Made by a program: the position numbers and the translations under genes. Below are positions 47,768 to 56,900 of a DNA stretch of 64,000 bases, in pieces (position 1 is the stretch's first letter; each line of letters starts with the position of its first letter). Source of the DNA: Agaribacillus aureus (GTDB lineage Bacteria; Bacteroidota; Bacteroidia; Cytophagales; Cyclobacteriaceae); contig JAUJEB010000006.1 in NCBI GenBank assembly GCA_030442055.1, forward strand, positions 496,001-560,000. The letters run 5' to 3'. Under the pieces are notes generated by a model. That model was not told the origin of the DNA and searched no databases. It saw only the letters and a list, made by a program, of their open reading frames with translations.

Positions 47768-48586
47768 GTGAAAAATCTATATAAAAACATTAAAAGTTTA
47801 ATAATAAAATATAATAGTGACAGAATATTAATTCATTCAGATGTTTTGTTTGGCTTTAAAATCAAATTTGAAGATCATAAACATTTTTTGGAATCTCACA
47901 CTACCATGCTAAAAGGTTTATGTGAAGGATTAGATATCTGGATGCCAGCATTTAATTACGATTTTTGTAAAGGAAAAACCTTCGATGTAAAACAAGATGT
48001 AAGCCAGGTAGGCAACCTTTCCGAGTATTTTAGAAGTAATATATCTGAATGGCGTTCACCTATCCCTGTATTTTCCTTTGCAGGGCTAGGAGTAAAGCCA
48101 ACACTGTCCGATAAAATTGAGATTGACCCATTTGACGGAGATTCTCTCTTTGCAATACTCCATCGAAAAAAGGGGTTATTAATGCACTATGGATCTGGAT
48201 TCCATACAACAACCTTGATTCATTATGTGGAAAGAATTTCAGAAAAACTATTTTATAGATATGATAAAGTTTTTAAAAGTGATATAATTGACGAAAACAA
48301 CATAAAGAGAGCTGTTAATTTGAACTATCATGTCAGACCATTAGGGTATTCTTTAGGGTACGACTGGAAAAAACTTGAACAGGAATTAATTGAAAATAAT
48401 TTGCTGTTTAAATTCAAGGAAGGAAGAACGTGCATATTAATTGGGGGGATTGAAGATATTGTATTTTTTTGGTTAAGCAAGCTTAATGATGATCCATTAT
48501 ATTTTTTAGATGATAAAACAAGACTTTGGGTTGATGAAAAACTCAAAATTTTAAACAGACCTTTTTTGCTAACCGACTTTGAATGA
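47768..48586 (+). CDS. AAC(3)-family N-acyltransferase
   Basis: A 272-residue protein starting at GTG (47768). It matches the aminoglycoside 3-N-acetyltransferase fold: an ILIHSDVLFGF start strand, WMPAFNYDF, GNLSEYFRSN, the SPIPVFSFAGLG segment and the conserved MHYGSGFHTTTLIHYVERI near the active site. True resistance enzymes of this family are antibiotic-linked. Members in polysaccharide and secondary-metabolite clusters acylate amino groups of sugars. The neighbours here (ACP, ligase, SDR) favour the second role, possibly using an ACP-bound acyl donor. It overlaps the next gene by 8 bp. Confidence 0.82.
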   Translation: MKNLYKNIKSLIIKYNSDRILIHSDVLFGFKIKFEDHKHFLESHTTMLKGLCEGLDIWMPAFNYDFCKGKTFDVKQDVSQVGNLSEYFRSNISEWRSPIPVFSFAGLGVKPTLSDKIEIDPFDGDSLFAILHRKKGLLMHYGSGFHTTTLIHYVERISEKLFYRYDKVFKSDIIDENNIKRAVNLNYHVRPLGYSLGYDWKKLEQELIENNLLFKFKEGRTCILIGGIEDIVFFWLSKLNDDPLYFLDDKTRLWVDEKLKILNRPFLLTDFE

Positions 48587-49868
48587 GATGAAAAAAGAAC
48601 TTGAACATTATTTTGACCGTCTTTGGTCAATAAATAGAAGCCTTACCGGTAATGGAAATAGAGAAACATTAAAAATACTTTCTGAAATCATTGATTTAAA
48701 AATTTCTGAGGTGCCATGTGGAACACAATGTTACGATTGGACTGTGCCTCCGGAATGGAATGTTAATGAAGCTTGGATTAAAGACAGCAAAGGAAATGTG
48801 ATTGTGGATTTTTCTATAAACAATCTCCATTTACTAGGTTATTCAGAACCTTTTAAAGGGAAATTAAAATATGAAGAGTTAAAAACACATATTTATACTC
48901 TTCCAAAGCAACCTGAGCTTATTCCGTATTTGACTTCATATTATAAGAGAAGATGGGGCTTTTGTATGTCACACAAACAATTTATTAGTCTTGACGAAGA
49001 AGAAACATACGAAGTATTCATAGACTCATCTTTAGACGATAATGGATCTATGACAATTGGAGAAGCAATTATTAATAGTAGCGCAGAAAAAGAAGTTTTG
49101 TTTTCAACTTATGTATGCCACCCCTCGCTGGCAAACAATGAATTGTCTGGACCATTGGTAAGTGCTTTTATTTATTCAAAGCTTAAAGAAACGAAGGGAC
49201 TTGGATATAAATATAGATTTGTATTTGTACCCGAAACCATAGGAAGCATTTACTTGCTTTCTCAAAAAGGTGAATATTTTAAAAATAATTTGGCAGCAGG
49301 ATTTGTAATTACTTGTGTTGGTGATTCCGGAGAGTTTACGTATAAAAAAAGTAGACGGGGGAATGCTCTACCCGATAGAGTTACTGAAACAGTTTTGAGA
49401 CAAACTGAAGATAATTTTAATATTGTAGATTTTTTCCCAAGCGGTAGTGATGAACGTCAATATTGTTCACCTGGGTTCAATTTGCCTGTGGGTTCTTTAA
49501 TGCGAACTATGTACGGAAAATATCCTGAATATCACACCTCAGGAGATAATAAAAATTTTATTTCATTTGAAGCGATCGAAAAATCGGTTGAGAAATATCT
49601 TGAAATAATCGAGGTCATTGAGAAAAACGAGAAATACATTAATACCATGCCTTACTGCGAACCTCAACTTGGGAAAAGAGGATTGTACCCAACTCTTGGA
49701 TCACAGGTAGGAACACAAGACATTGTTAATACAATGATGTGGATTTTGAATTTATCTGATGGCACAAATGACTTAATTAGTGTCTCTGAAAGAAGTAAAA
49801 TTCCTATACGTAACCTTATTCCTGTGGTTGATAGATTAATGGAAAATGGGATAATTAAAAAACAATAG
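48579..49868 (+). CDS. DUF4910-type aminopeptidase-like protein
   Basis: A 429-residue protein of the DUF4910/DUF2172 family with an M28-like zinc peptidase core. Seen motifs: SINRSLTGNGNRETL at the N-terminus, STYVCHPSLANNELSGPLVS with the first metal ligands, FVFVPETIGSIYLL, SGSDERQYCSPGFNLPVGSL and the last His in PEYHTSGDNKNF. The C-terminal 70 residues form a winged-helix-like domain (NLIPVVDRLMENGIIKK). The family often lies in surface-polysaccharide or modification clusters; its substrate is not known to me. Hydrolysis of an amide made by the preceding enzymes, or ligation, are both possible. Confidence 0.8.
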   Translation: MNEMKKELEHYFDRLWSINRSLTGNGNRETLKILSEIIDLKISEVPCGTQCYDWTVPPEWNVNEAWIKDSKGNVIVDFSINNLHLLGYSEPFKGKLKYEELKTHIYTLPKQPELIPYLTSYYKRRWGFCMSHKQFISLDEEETYEVFIDSSLDDNGSMTIGEAIINSSAEKEVLFSTYVCHPSLANNELSGPLVSAFIYSKLKETKGLGYKYRFVFVPETIGSIYLLSQKGEYFKNNLAAGFVITCVGDSGEFTYKKSRRGNALPDRVTETVLRQTEDNFNIVDFFPSGSDERQYCSPGFNLPVGSLMRTMYGKYPEYHTSGDNKNFISFEAIEKSVEKYLEIIEVIEKNEKYINTMPYCEPQLGKRGLYPTLGSQVGTQDIVNTMMWILNLSDGTNDLISVSERSKIPIRNLIPVVDRLMENGIIKKQ

Positions 49869-50274
49869 TTATTCTTTTATGAAAAATCTCAAAATACTTT
49901 TCCATTCTCTCCAAACCCTCCACCAAAAAGTTCGATCCAGACCCCTTCATCCCTGCAGATTCAGCAAGAGTGTGAGCATACAGCAACAGTAACTACCTGT
50001 TGCCGTATGCTGTTGCTCTCATACCATAATAAATTTGATTTCACCACCCACAGCGTAGAATCCTATACAATCCTGAAGGGCAGGCGCAAAGAACTTCTCA
50101 GCGCGTAGGCAAAATCAAATAAAAACCTCTTGCTTGTGGGCTTTTTTGCTACCTACTTTTAGCGCCATTGTAGCCAACAATAGTCTCGTATATGTGGCAT
50201 GGCGAGCTTTTGCTCGACATGAACACATATACATTGTTGGCTACAGGATTTAAGCTTTAAAGTTAATTTGTCAT
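49869..50274. other. Hairpin-rich gap between the cluster and dinB
   Basis: 406 bp with no convincing gene. It holds three inverted-repeat structures: 49976-50010 (14-bp arms GCATACAGCAACAG / CTGTTGCCGTATGC, one mismatch, 7-nt loop), an imperfect one at 50101-50165 (GCGCGTAGGCAAAA against TTTTTGCTACCTAC and GCGC), and the long nested hairpin at 50170-50244. A short segment at 49931-49970 vaguely resembles a tRNA 3' half (GTTCGATCC), too weak to call. Confidence 0.5.
50170..50244. repeat. 75-bp nested hairpin downstream of dinB, resembling a recombination-site or REP/attC-like element
   Basis: Outer arms GTAGCCAACAAT (50170-50181) and ATTGTTGGCTAC (50233-50244) are a perfect 12-bp pair. A 6-nt bulge follows on one side only, then a 9-bp perfect pair GTATATGTG (50188-50196) / CACATATAC (50224-50232), then an imperfect inner stem CATGGCGAGC / GCTCGACATG around TTTT. 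Two perfect stems separated by a one-sided bulge is the layout of integron attC sites. The end sequence GTTGGCT differs by one position from the attC core GTTRRRY. It is placed 3' of dinB, as in a gene cassette. It could instead be a REP-like or mobile repeat. Confidence 0.7.
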
Positions 50275-50796
50275 TTATTGGTCCAAAGGAACATACCTTT
50301 CTTTTATTATGTTAAAATGATGTATTTGATGTGCAGTAACAGTGAGCCCAATGGCATAAAGAGGCATCTCGTATTCAAAAAATTCACAGTTTGTTTCAAG
50401 TATTTTCTTACTAAATGATTCAAACATGATTATTGTTGATTGGCGTACAATTCGAAGCTCATTTACCAGCTGCTCAATTGATAGTTCATCTGCATTTGAA
50501 TTTTTGCCCATTATTTCCTGGTCATGTGCATCCGGAATGGTACCTTCCCCACGGGCAAAAATTATAGCTCTAAAACACCAAATTCTTTCCCAATCTATGA
50601 GATGCTGTAATATTTTATGAATTGTCCATTTGTCTTTTTTATATGTTTTCAAGCCAATTCTGTTTAATTGAGCAATATCAATGTTATTGATTTCTTTCAA
50701 ACTTAGTTTAAGAGCCTCTGTGAGTTCAGTGCCCTCATTTAACTTATAAACATATTCTAAAAACGCTGGATTTTTTTTTGTCTGTGACTTATCCAT
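50275..50796 (-). CDS. DinB family protein
   Basis: A 173-residue four-helix-bundle protein. Metal-binding histidines fit HKILQHLIDWERIW in the first half and TAHQIHHFNIIKERYVP near the end. DinB/YfiT-like proteins are metal-dependent thiol-utilising enzymes; the reaction of most is unknown. It is a lone gene between the long hairpin at 50170 and a degenerate hairpin at 50827, which suggests a mobile-cassette origin. Confidence 0.85.
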   Translation of the reverse strand: MDKSQTKKNPAFLEYVYKLNEGTELTEALKLSLKEINNIDIAQLNRIGLKTYKKDKWTIHKILQHLIDWERIWCFRAIIFARGEGTIPDAHDQEIMGKNSNADELSIEQLVNELRIVRQSTIIMFESFSKKILETNCEFFEYEMPLYAIGLTVTAHQIHHFNIIKERYVPLDQ

Positions 50797-50826
50797 TATT
50801 TATGTTTTTCTTGTTATTAATAATTC

Positions 50827-50903
50827 GCTAGGTACCACAACGTGGCACATATTTTTGTTGTATATGTTTTATCTTTTATACCAAAAGGATAAAACAAACT
50901 AGC
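50827..50903. repeat. Degenerate hairpin upstream of dinB, possible second element end
   Basis: Outer GCTAG (50827-50831) and CTAGC (50899-50903) enclose GTACCACAAC, CACATAT/ATATG, and GTTTTATC/GATAAAAC inverted pairs. The size (77 bp) is similar to the 75-bp element at 50170 and it flanks dinB on the other side. Pairing is much weaker, so it may be a decayed copy or unrelated. Confidence 0.3.
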
Positions 50904-50954
50904 TTTTTTGAAATTTAATAAACGCTTAAGAAATATGCGTTTACACCTAATTAA

Positions 50955-51412
50955 CTAAACATCCGATTTGAATTGTCGGCAGATATTCCCAAGCCATTGT
51001 AGCTGATTTTTCCGCAACTGCTCTTGCAACGGTGCCACTTTTTCCTGTTCACTTTTCAACAATTTCTCATACAGTTCTTTATTTTCTTCAATGGCATCCA
51101 TGTACGCTTCCAAAGGGTGAAAGGTGCATTGAAAGTATAGACCTTGCCGAATATTTGAACTGTCAGGATTATGTTGAACAAAATTGTAAAAGCAGTTTCC
51201 TCTTCAATGTTTTTTATAGCATCGAGCGTGACACCAGGTGCCTCGGCCATCTTGTTCAGCTTATCATCGCCAGGGGTTTCCTTTTGCTTGGAATTTGAGA
51301 TAGTTTGCCGGGTGACATTTATTTTGAAAGCAACGGCTTCCTGCCTATCATCTCAAGCATGCGGTGAAAATTTCTTCAAATATGCTTTTTGGGTGGTTTT
51401 GTATGCATAGAC
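50955..51412 (-). pseudogene. Broken XRE-type helix-turn-helix regulator gene
   Basis: In one frame the minus strand reads KAYLKKFSPHA, then a stop, then RQEAVAFKINVTRQTISNS, then DDKLNKMAEAPGVTLDAIKN, the core of an XRE/HTH_3 domain. A frameshift follows, and the C-terminal part continues in another frame as FHPLEAYMDAIEENKELYEK and LLKSEQEKVAPLQEQ to the stop at 50955. These pieces match in order the short XRE-family regulators of Bacteroidota (helix-turn-helix, then a coiled C-terminal tail). At least one stop or double shift near the N-terminus and one later frameshift make it inactive, unless caused by sequencing error. No proper start codon remains. Confidence 0.7.
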
Positions 51413-51599
51413 CAAATATATCAATTTCTTGTATGATTACAAAGTCATTCAAAATTTGACAAAAAATGCTATTGCGCTCGCTTTTTTATTTAGCCTCCAC
51501 AACAAATTAATATTCCGGAAATTCAGCATACATAAGCCAGTTCCATCAACAAGATACTATAACTCATTGTCTTACCAGCTAAAAATCATAAATTAAAAA

Positions 51600-52682
51600 A
51601 TGATCTTTATTGCAGGTATCACTATTGCCATCCTGATAGAATTTTTACTCCTTAGTAAAAAGAACAAATCCGAATCGGACAAGTTTTTGACATTATGGAT
51701 GTTTTTGATTGTAGTCCACCTGTTCCTGTTTTATACCGAATTTTCGGGTGCGGCCTTTGAGTATCCTTTTTTGCTGGGTGTAAGTCTTCCGCTGCCACTG
51801 CTTCAGGCTGTCTTTCTTTATTTCTATGTGGGCTCCCTCACCAACCTGCTTCCAAAAAACAGATCAATTTTACTGCTGCATCTTTTGCCAGCTGCCATCG
51901 CCTACTTATATCTCATTTCATTTTTTATGCTGCCTTCCGATGAAAAGATTTTTGTATATGAGAATCAAGGTGCCGGCTACGAAATATTTTTGAGCCTGCT
52001 TAATTATGCTACCATTATTTCCGGCATTGCCTATGTTACCTGGTCGCTTCTCTTACTGAGAAGGCATAGACGGAACATCCTGGATAAGTTTTCCGATGTT
52101 GAAAAGATAAACCTTCGCTGGCTGCAAATATTAACCTGGGGAATGGGGGGGATCTGGTTGATTGTGATCTTTGAAGAGGGTAGTATATTTACATTTTCGG
52201 GTGTTGTAATATTCGTGTTTTTGATTGCTTTTTTTGGCATCAAACAGGTTCGGATATTCGCCTCCAATGAACCAGCCGAAGTTGATGCAGCGCCTCCCAA
52301 GGGTAAGTATGCCAAGTCAGGCTTAAATGAAGCGTTGTCATCCAGGCTATATGAGCAGTTAATTACCCGTATGAATTCAGAAGCCCTTTACAGGAATGGA
52401 GATCTATCCATTGGCGACCTGGCTTCCCAACTGGATGTTCACCCCAACTATCTTTCGCAGGTCATCAATGAGCGGGAAGGCAGGAATTTTTATGATTTTG
52501 TGAATCACTATCGCGTGGAAGAATTCAAAAGGCTGATTGCCGACCCTAAAAACCACCATCTTACCTTACTTTCAATGGCCTTCGACTGTGGATTTAATTC
52601 AAAATCAGCCTTTAATCGCTATTTTAAAAAAAACACGGGGCAGACGCCCTCCGAGTATTTCTCTTCTGTTACTAAAGTCTAG
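51600..52682 (+). CDS. AraC-family regulator with membrane sensor domain
   Basis: A 360-residue protein: six to seven membrane segments (about 1-215), a short linker, and a C-terminal AraC/HTH_18 DNA-binding domain (about 255-355) with SIGDLASQLDVHPNYLSQVI and AFDCGFNSKSAFNRYFKK and the GQTPSEYF end. Such membrane-bound AraC proteins are common in Bacteroidota. The signal is unknown. The SYLF gene 125 bp downstream could be a target. Confidence 0.9.
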   Translation: MIFIAGITIAILIEFLLLSKKNKSESDKFLTLWMFLIVVHLFLFYTEFSGAAFEYPFLLGVSLPLPLLQAVFLYFYVGSLTNLLPKNRSILLLHLLPAAIAYLYLISFFMLPSDEKIFVYENQGAGYEIFLSLLNYATIISGIAYVTWSLLLLRRHRRNILDKFSDVEKINLRWLQILTWGMGGIWLIVIFEEGSIFTFSGVVIFVFLIAFFGIKQVRIFASNEPAEVDAAPPKGKYAKSGLNEALSSRLYEQLITRMNSEALYRNGDLSIGDLASQLDVHPNYLSQVINEREGRNFYDFVNHYRVEEFKRLIADPKNHHLTLLSMAFDCGFNSKSAFNRYFKKNTGQTPSEYFSSVTKV

Positions 52683-52815
52683 CCTACAATTCCTTCGTAT
52701 CCTCTTGCAAGGAGGTACCACTAAATGGTCCCACCTTTCAAGATAGGTCGATTACCACTGATCTCGCGCATACTTTTGCTTCAGTTTAAATTCTTAATCA
52801 AAAAAATTGTTTATT

Positions 52816-53403
52816 ATGATCACATTAAATTTAAAAAAATCACTAATCGCAGCGTCGTTTTTAGGATGCAGCATTTTTTCGCTTAGCTTATGTGCCCAGG
52901 ATGGGGATAGACACACCGACCTTATTGAGAATTCCCAGGAGTCTTTAAGGAAAATGACCGACAAAACCCCCGCGCTCAAAACATATTTAGATGAGTCCTA
53001 CGGGTATGTGGTATTTCCTAAAATCACTAAAGCCGGTATTGGTGTTGGCGGTGCCACAGGTAAAGGTACTGTCTTTCAGGGTCATGAAGTAGTTGGTACT
53101 TCACGCTTGAAGCAGGCATCTTTTGGATTACAGTTAGGCGGGCAACAATATAGTGAAGTGATATTATTCAAAGATGAAAAATCCTTTCAACGCTTCAAAA
53201 ATGGTAATCTTAAGTTTGACGCACAGGCGACCGCTGTAGCATTAAAGAAGGGCGCGGCATTAGATGCCTCCTACTACAAAGGCGTGGTGGTTTTCACAAT
53301 GGTTAATGGTGGTTTGATGTATGAAGCATCTATCGGTGGACAGCACTTTTCATATGAATCGATAGCTGGTGCCGAGACGGCTGAAACTTCATCTGCCCAA
53401 TGA
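52816..53403 (+). CDS. SYLF-domain lipid-binding secreted protein
   Basis: A 195-residue protein starting at ATG 52816 (a TTG three codons upstream is less likely). It has a signal peptide (about 1-27, ending SLCAQ) and the SYLF/DUF500 domain: PALKTYLDESYGYVVFPKIT, KAGIGVGGATGKGTVFQ and FGLQLGGQQYSEVILFK. SYLF proteins bind phospholipids; the bacterial role is envelope-related but unclear. A strong terminator follows at 53444. Confidence 0.88.
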   Translation: MITLNLKKSLIAASFLGCSIFSLSLCAQDGDRHTDLIENSQESLRKMTDKTPALKTYLDESYGYVVFPKITKAGIGVGGATGKGTVFQGHEVVGTSRLKQASFGLQLGGQQYSEVILFKDEKSFQRFKNGNLKFDAQATAVALKKGAALDASYYKGVVVFTMVNGGLMYEASIGGQHFSYESIAGAETAETSSAQ

Positions 53404-53443
53404 CAAAACAAGCACAGATACCTTTGATCAGGTGCTTTACCAA

Positions 53444-53480
53444 TTGACCTGACTTATGATCTAAGTCAGGTCAATTTTTT
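53444..53480 (+). terminator. Strong intrinsic terminator after the SYLF gene
   Basis: TTGACCTGACTT and AAGTCAGGTCAA form a perfect 12-bp stem with a 7-nt loop, followed by six T residues. Confidence 0.92.
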
Positions 53481-53618
53481 GACCAGCATATAGCTACAAC
53501 CCGAGCGTGCTCCCAATAAAGAAAACCATTTCAATTGTACACCCACTTACGTTTGTATCAAAAATTTTTCTCCCGGGTTATTCCAGGCGAAATCAAAAAA
53601 TATCAAATCATCAATCCC

Positions 53619-53711
53619 ATGAAGAAGGTAATTGAAAAGATATTCTCAATAATGATCCTGATTATTAGTATGCTGTTATTGCTGGCAGCAATTTACCTGC
53701 TGGCTGGGTAG
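53619..53711 (+). CDS. Possible 30-residue membrane peptide
   Basis: ATG at 53619 opens a frame of 30 codons: MKKVIEKIFSIM, then one strongly hydrophobic helix (about residues 9-28) and a TAG stop. The basic N-terminus plus single membrane helix is typical of real small membrane peptides. No clear ribosome-binding site is seen, as is usual in Bacteroidota. It lies alone between the SYLF terminator and the HTCS gene. The rest of this 500-bp gap holds nothing else recognisable. Confidence 0.4.
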   Translation: MKKVIEKIFSIMILIISMLLLLAAIYLLAG

Positions 53712-53918
53712 TGTTCATGTTGAATTTAAAAGCCGACAAATTAAATTAATTTAAACATTATTGTTAAATTTAGTAGTTTCTATTTTTTCGAAGAGGTTCT
53801 GCTGGCTGTTTAATGGCACTATTTTATAGGTACCTGGGTACATACAATTAGGTTTGGTATTAAAAATTGGGAATTAATCCCGGGCAGGTGTGCTATCTGC
53901 ATATTGAAACAACGCCAT

Positions 53919-56900
53919 ATGTTTAAAAAGTGCTACATATTCAACTGGCTGCCCATGCTGATTTTTGGTGTGGTGTCAACCATTGTCATATTGGTGGGTG
54001 CACCTGCCTATGCCCAGTCCAACGACATAAAATTTTCACATCTTGATATTGAAGATGGACTTTCCAATAATCAGGTTAACACGATCATAAAGGACAGGTC
54101 GGGATTTATGTGGTTTGGTACCATGTCTGGCCTGAACAGATTTGACGGTTACGATTTTAAGGTTTTCAGGCATGTTGCCGGAGATTCTACCAGTTTGTCA
54201 GATAGCTACATAGAAGATATGCTGGAAGACCGGCTGGGGCGGTTATGGATAAGAACCAGGAAAGGGCTAAACAGGTACGACCCAAAAACTGAAAAGTTTA
54301 CCTGCCACCCGAACATGATCTCAAAAGAAACCTCTATAAACCCAATGGTGATGAGTAGCATGTTATGTGATGAAAATGGTATCTTTTGGATTGCCTTTAA
54401 AGGATCCGGGTTATACAAGATATTTTTTGATGAAATCAGGGATAGCACGAAGGTTTCAATCATTGAGCACCAACCCGGCGATACTTCTTCCTTACACTCA
54501 AATAATATTTCTGATATCCAAATCGACGCCTTGGGAAATCTTTGGCTCGTATACCCAGACGGTATTTTGGAAAAGCTGAATCCCAGGACGAACAAGGTGG
54601 AATACAGGAATAATTACCTGTCATCGCTTTATAAAAACAAGATTTTGTCATATCGGCTGTTTATAGACAGCGATGATGATATCTGGATATGTGCGGTAGA
54701 TGATGCAAAGGGCGTATTCTATTTTAATGGTAAAAACAAAAAGTTTGTTCACCTGAGCACAAAATCAAATCATAAGTTGAGTACTGATATTATTAAAGGA
54801 GGGTTGGCAGAAGATGATAACGGCAGGATTTGGATAGGCACTGATCATGGAGGGGTTAATATTCTTGACAAGCTCAATTTTAATATCACCTACCTGTTTC
54901 ATGATAACACAAACCCATTTAGCGTCAGGCAAAACGTCATAAACTGCATTAATAAAGACAACACAGGAACGATATGGATAGGCACGTTTAAAAAAGGGAT
55001 AAGCTATTATCGGGAAGGAATTTTTAATTTTAAACTTTTTAGACACAATGCTTCCGACACTAATAGCCTTCCTTTCGACGATATTCAGTGTTTTGAAGAA
55101 GACCGCCATGGCAATCTTTGGATTGGTACCAATGGGGGTGGTTTAATATATTTCAATCGGGAAAGGAATACTTTTAAAAGGTATCAACACGATGAATATG
55201 ATCCTAATAGTCTGTCAAGCGATGTAATCATAAGCCTGGAGCTGGATAGTAATAATAATTTATGGATTGGAACCTTTTATGGAGGGTTAAACAAATTTGA
55301 CGGGGAAAAATTTACAAAATTCAGATACCGCAATAATGTTAACACAGGTATCGCCAGTGATAAAGCCTGGCGGCTCTATGAAGATTTCAAAGGTACATTG
55401 TGGATAGGTACATTGGGGGCTGGGTTGGATACATTAAATCGGGAAACAGGGGAATTCACCCATTTTAAGACAGCAGAAGGAAATTCAATCCACTCTGATT
55501 TTATCACCGACTTTGAAGAAAGTCAAAACGGAGATTTGTGGATAGGGACTAGTTATGGCATCGACCACTATGACAGAAAGAACAAGAAATTCACACATAT
55601 TGTAACCGACTCCAACAACCCAAACTCCCTAAGTAATTTCAATGTTAACTGTATCCACGAAAACAGCCAAGGCAATTTATGGATTGGAACGCGTGATGGC
55701 TTGAACTTTTATGATAAGGCCAATTCGTCTTTCAGGGTCTTTCGCACAGATGATGGGCTACCTGACAATGCCATTTTAACAATTTTGGAAGATGCCAAAG
55801 GAAACTTATGGCTGGCAACTTCCAATGGGCTATCAAATATGCTGCTGGAGGGTATTCCGGGCACCCCGGATTTTCGGTACCGGTTTATAAATTATGACAG
55901 TCAGGACGGACTTCAAGGCCGTGAGTTTAACGTCGGTGCTGCCTATAAAACCAGGGATGGGAAATTGTTTTTTGGCGGAGCAAACGGGATGAATGTGTTG
56001 TCGGAAGAGATTGGCTTAAACACCAAAGTCCCAAAGGTCGCATTTACAAATTTTCAGGTGTTTAATAAATCAATTCAGGTGGGACAGGAATTAAATGGAA
56101 GGGTATTGCTTGAAAAGTCAATCACCTATGCTGATCAGATTGCGCTAAAGCATTCCGAAAATATTTTTTCCATCGAGTTTGCCGTGCTTGACTTTTTTCG
56201 GCCTGTAAAAAACAAATATGCCTACATGCTGGAGGGTTTCAACAATGACTGGTTGATCACCGGTGGAGATTTCAGGAAAGTGACCTACACCAACCTGGAT
56301 CCTGGAAGCTATACATTCAAGGTAAGGGCTTCCAATGCAGAAGGTTATTGGAGTGATGAGATCAAAAGCCTGAAAATTGTTATTTCCCCGCCATTCTGGA
56401 AAACCCCGCTGGCGTTTGTGATTTATGGGATTTTTATTACCGGCGCCTTATTGTTGGCAAGGACTATCATACTGGAAAGGGAAAGGATGAAGCACAAGCT
56501 GGAGCTGGAAAGGCAGGAGGGTGAAAGAATGCATGAGTTGGATATGATAAAGACCAGGTTTTTTACCAACGTTAGCCACGAGCTAAGGACGCCATTGTCA
56601 CTGATCATTGCACCCATCGAAAAATTGGTTAAAACTATACACAGTGGAGATCAACAGCGGCAGCTGATAGTAATGCAAAGAAATGCAAAGCGGCTTCTGA
56701 ACCTGGTCAATCAGCTGCTGGATTTTAGAAAAATGGAGGTGCAGAAGTTTAAGCTGAACCCGGGTAATGCCGACATCATCCGGTTTATTAAGGAAACCAG
56801 CGAGTCCTTCATTGATTTATCAGAAAACAATGATATACAATTTGAAATAAAGACCAGTATGGAGGAATTGGTCATGTCGTTTGACCAGGATAAAATGGAA

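Noticed and set aside
47768-48586. Aminoglycoside resistance gene
   Set aside because: The fold is AAC(3), but the neighbours are carrier-protein, ligase and SDR genes, not resistance genes; a biosynthetic N-acyltransferase is more likely.
49931-49972. Possible attR copy of the tRNA-Ser 3' end (GTTCGATCC, GATTCAG)
   Set aside because: Only short scattered matches; no continuous identity with the tRNA 3' end, so a direct repeat cannot be claimed.
50020-50105. Short open frame (FDFTTHSVESYTILKG onward) before the long hairpin
   Set aside because: About 30 codons, no start-site support, and it overlaps inverted repeats; likely chance or a remnant.
51032-51298. 88-codon plus-strand open frame
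   Set aside because: It is antisense to the recognisable XRE pseudogene and shows no protein-family features.
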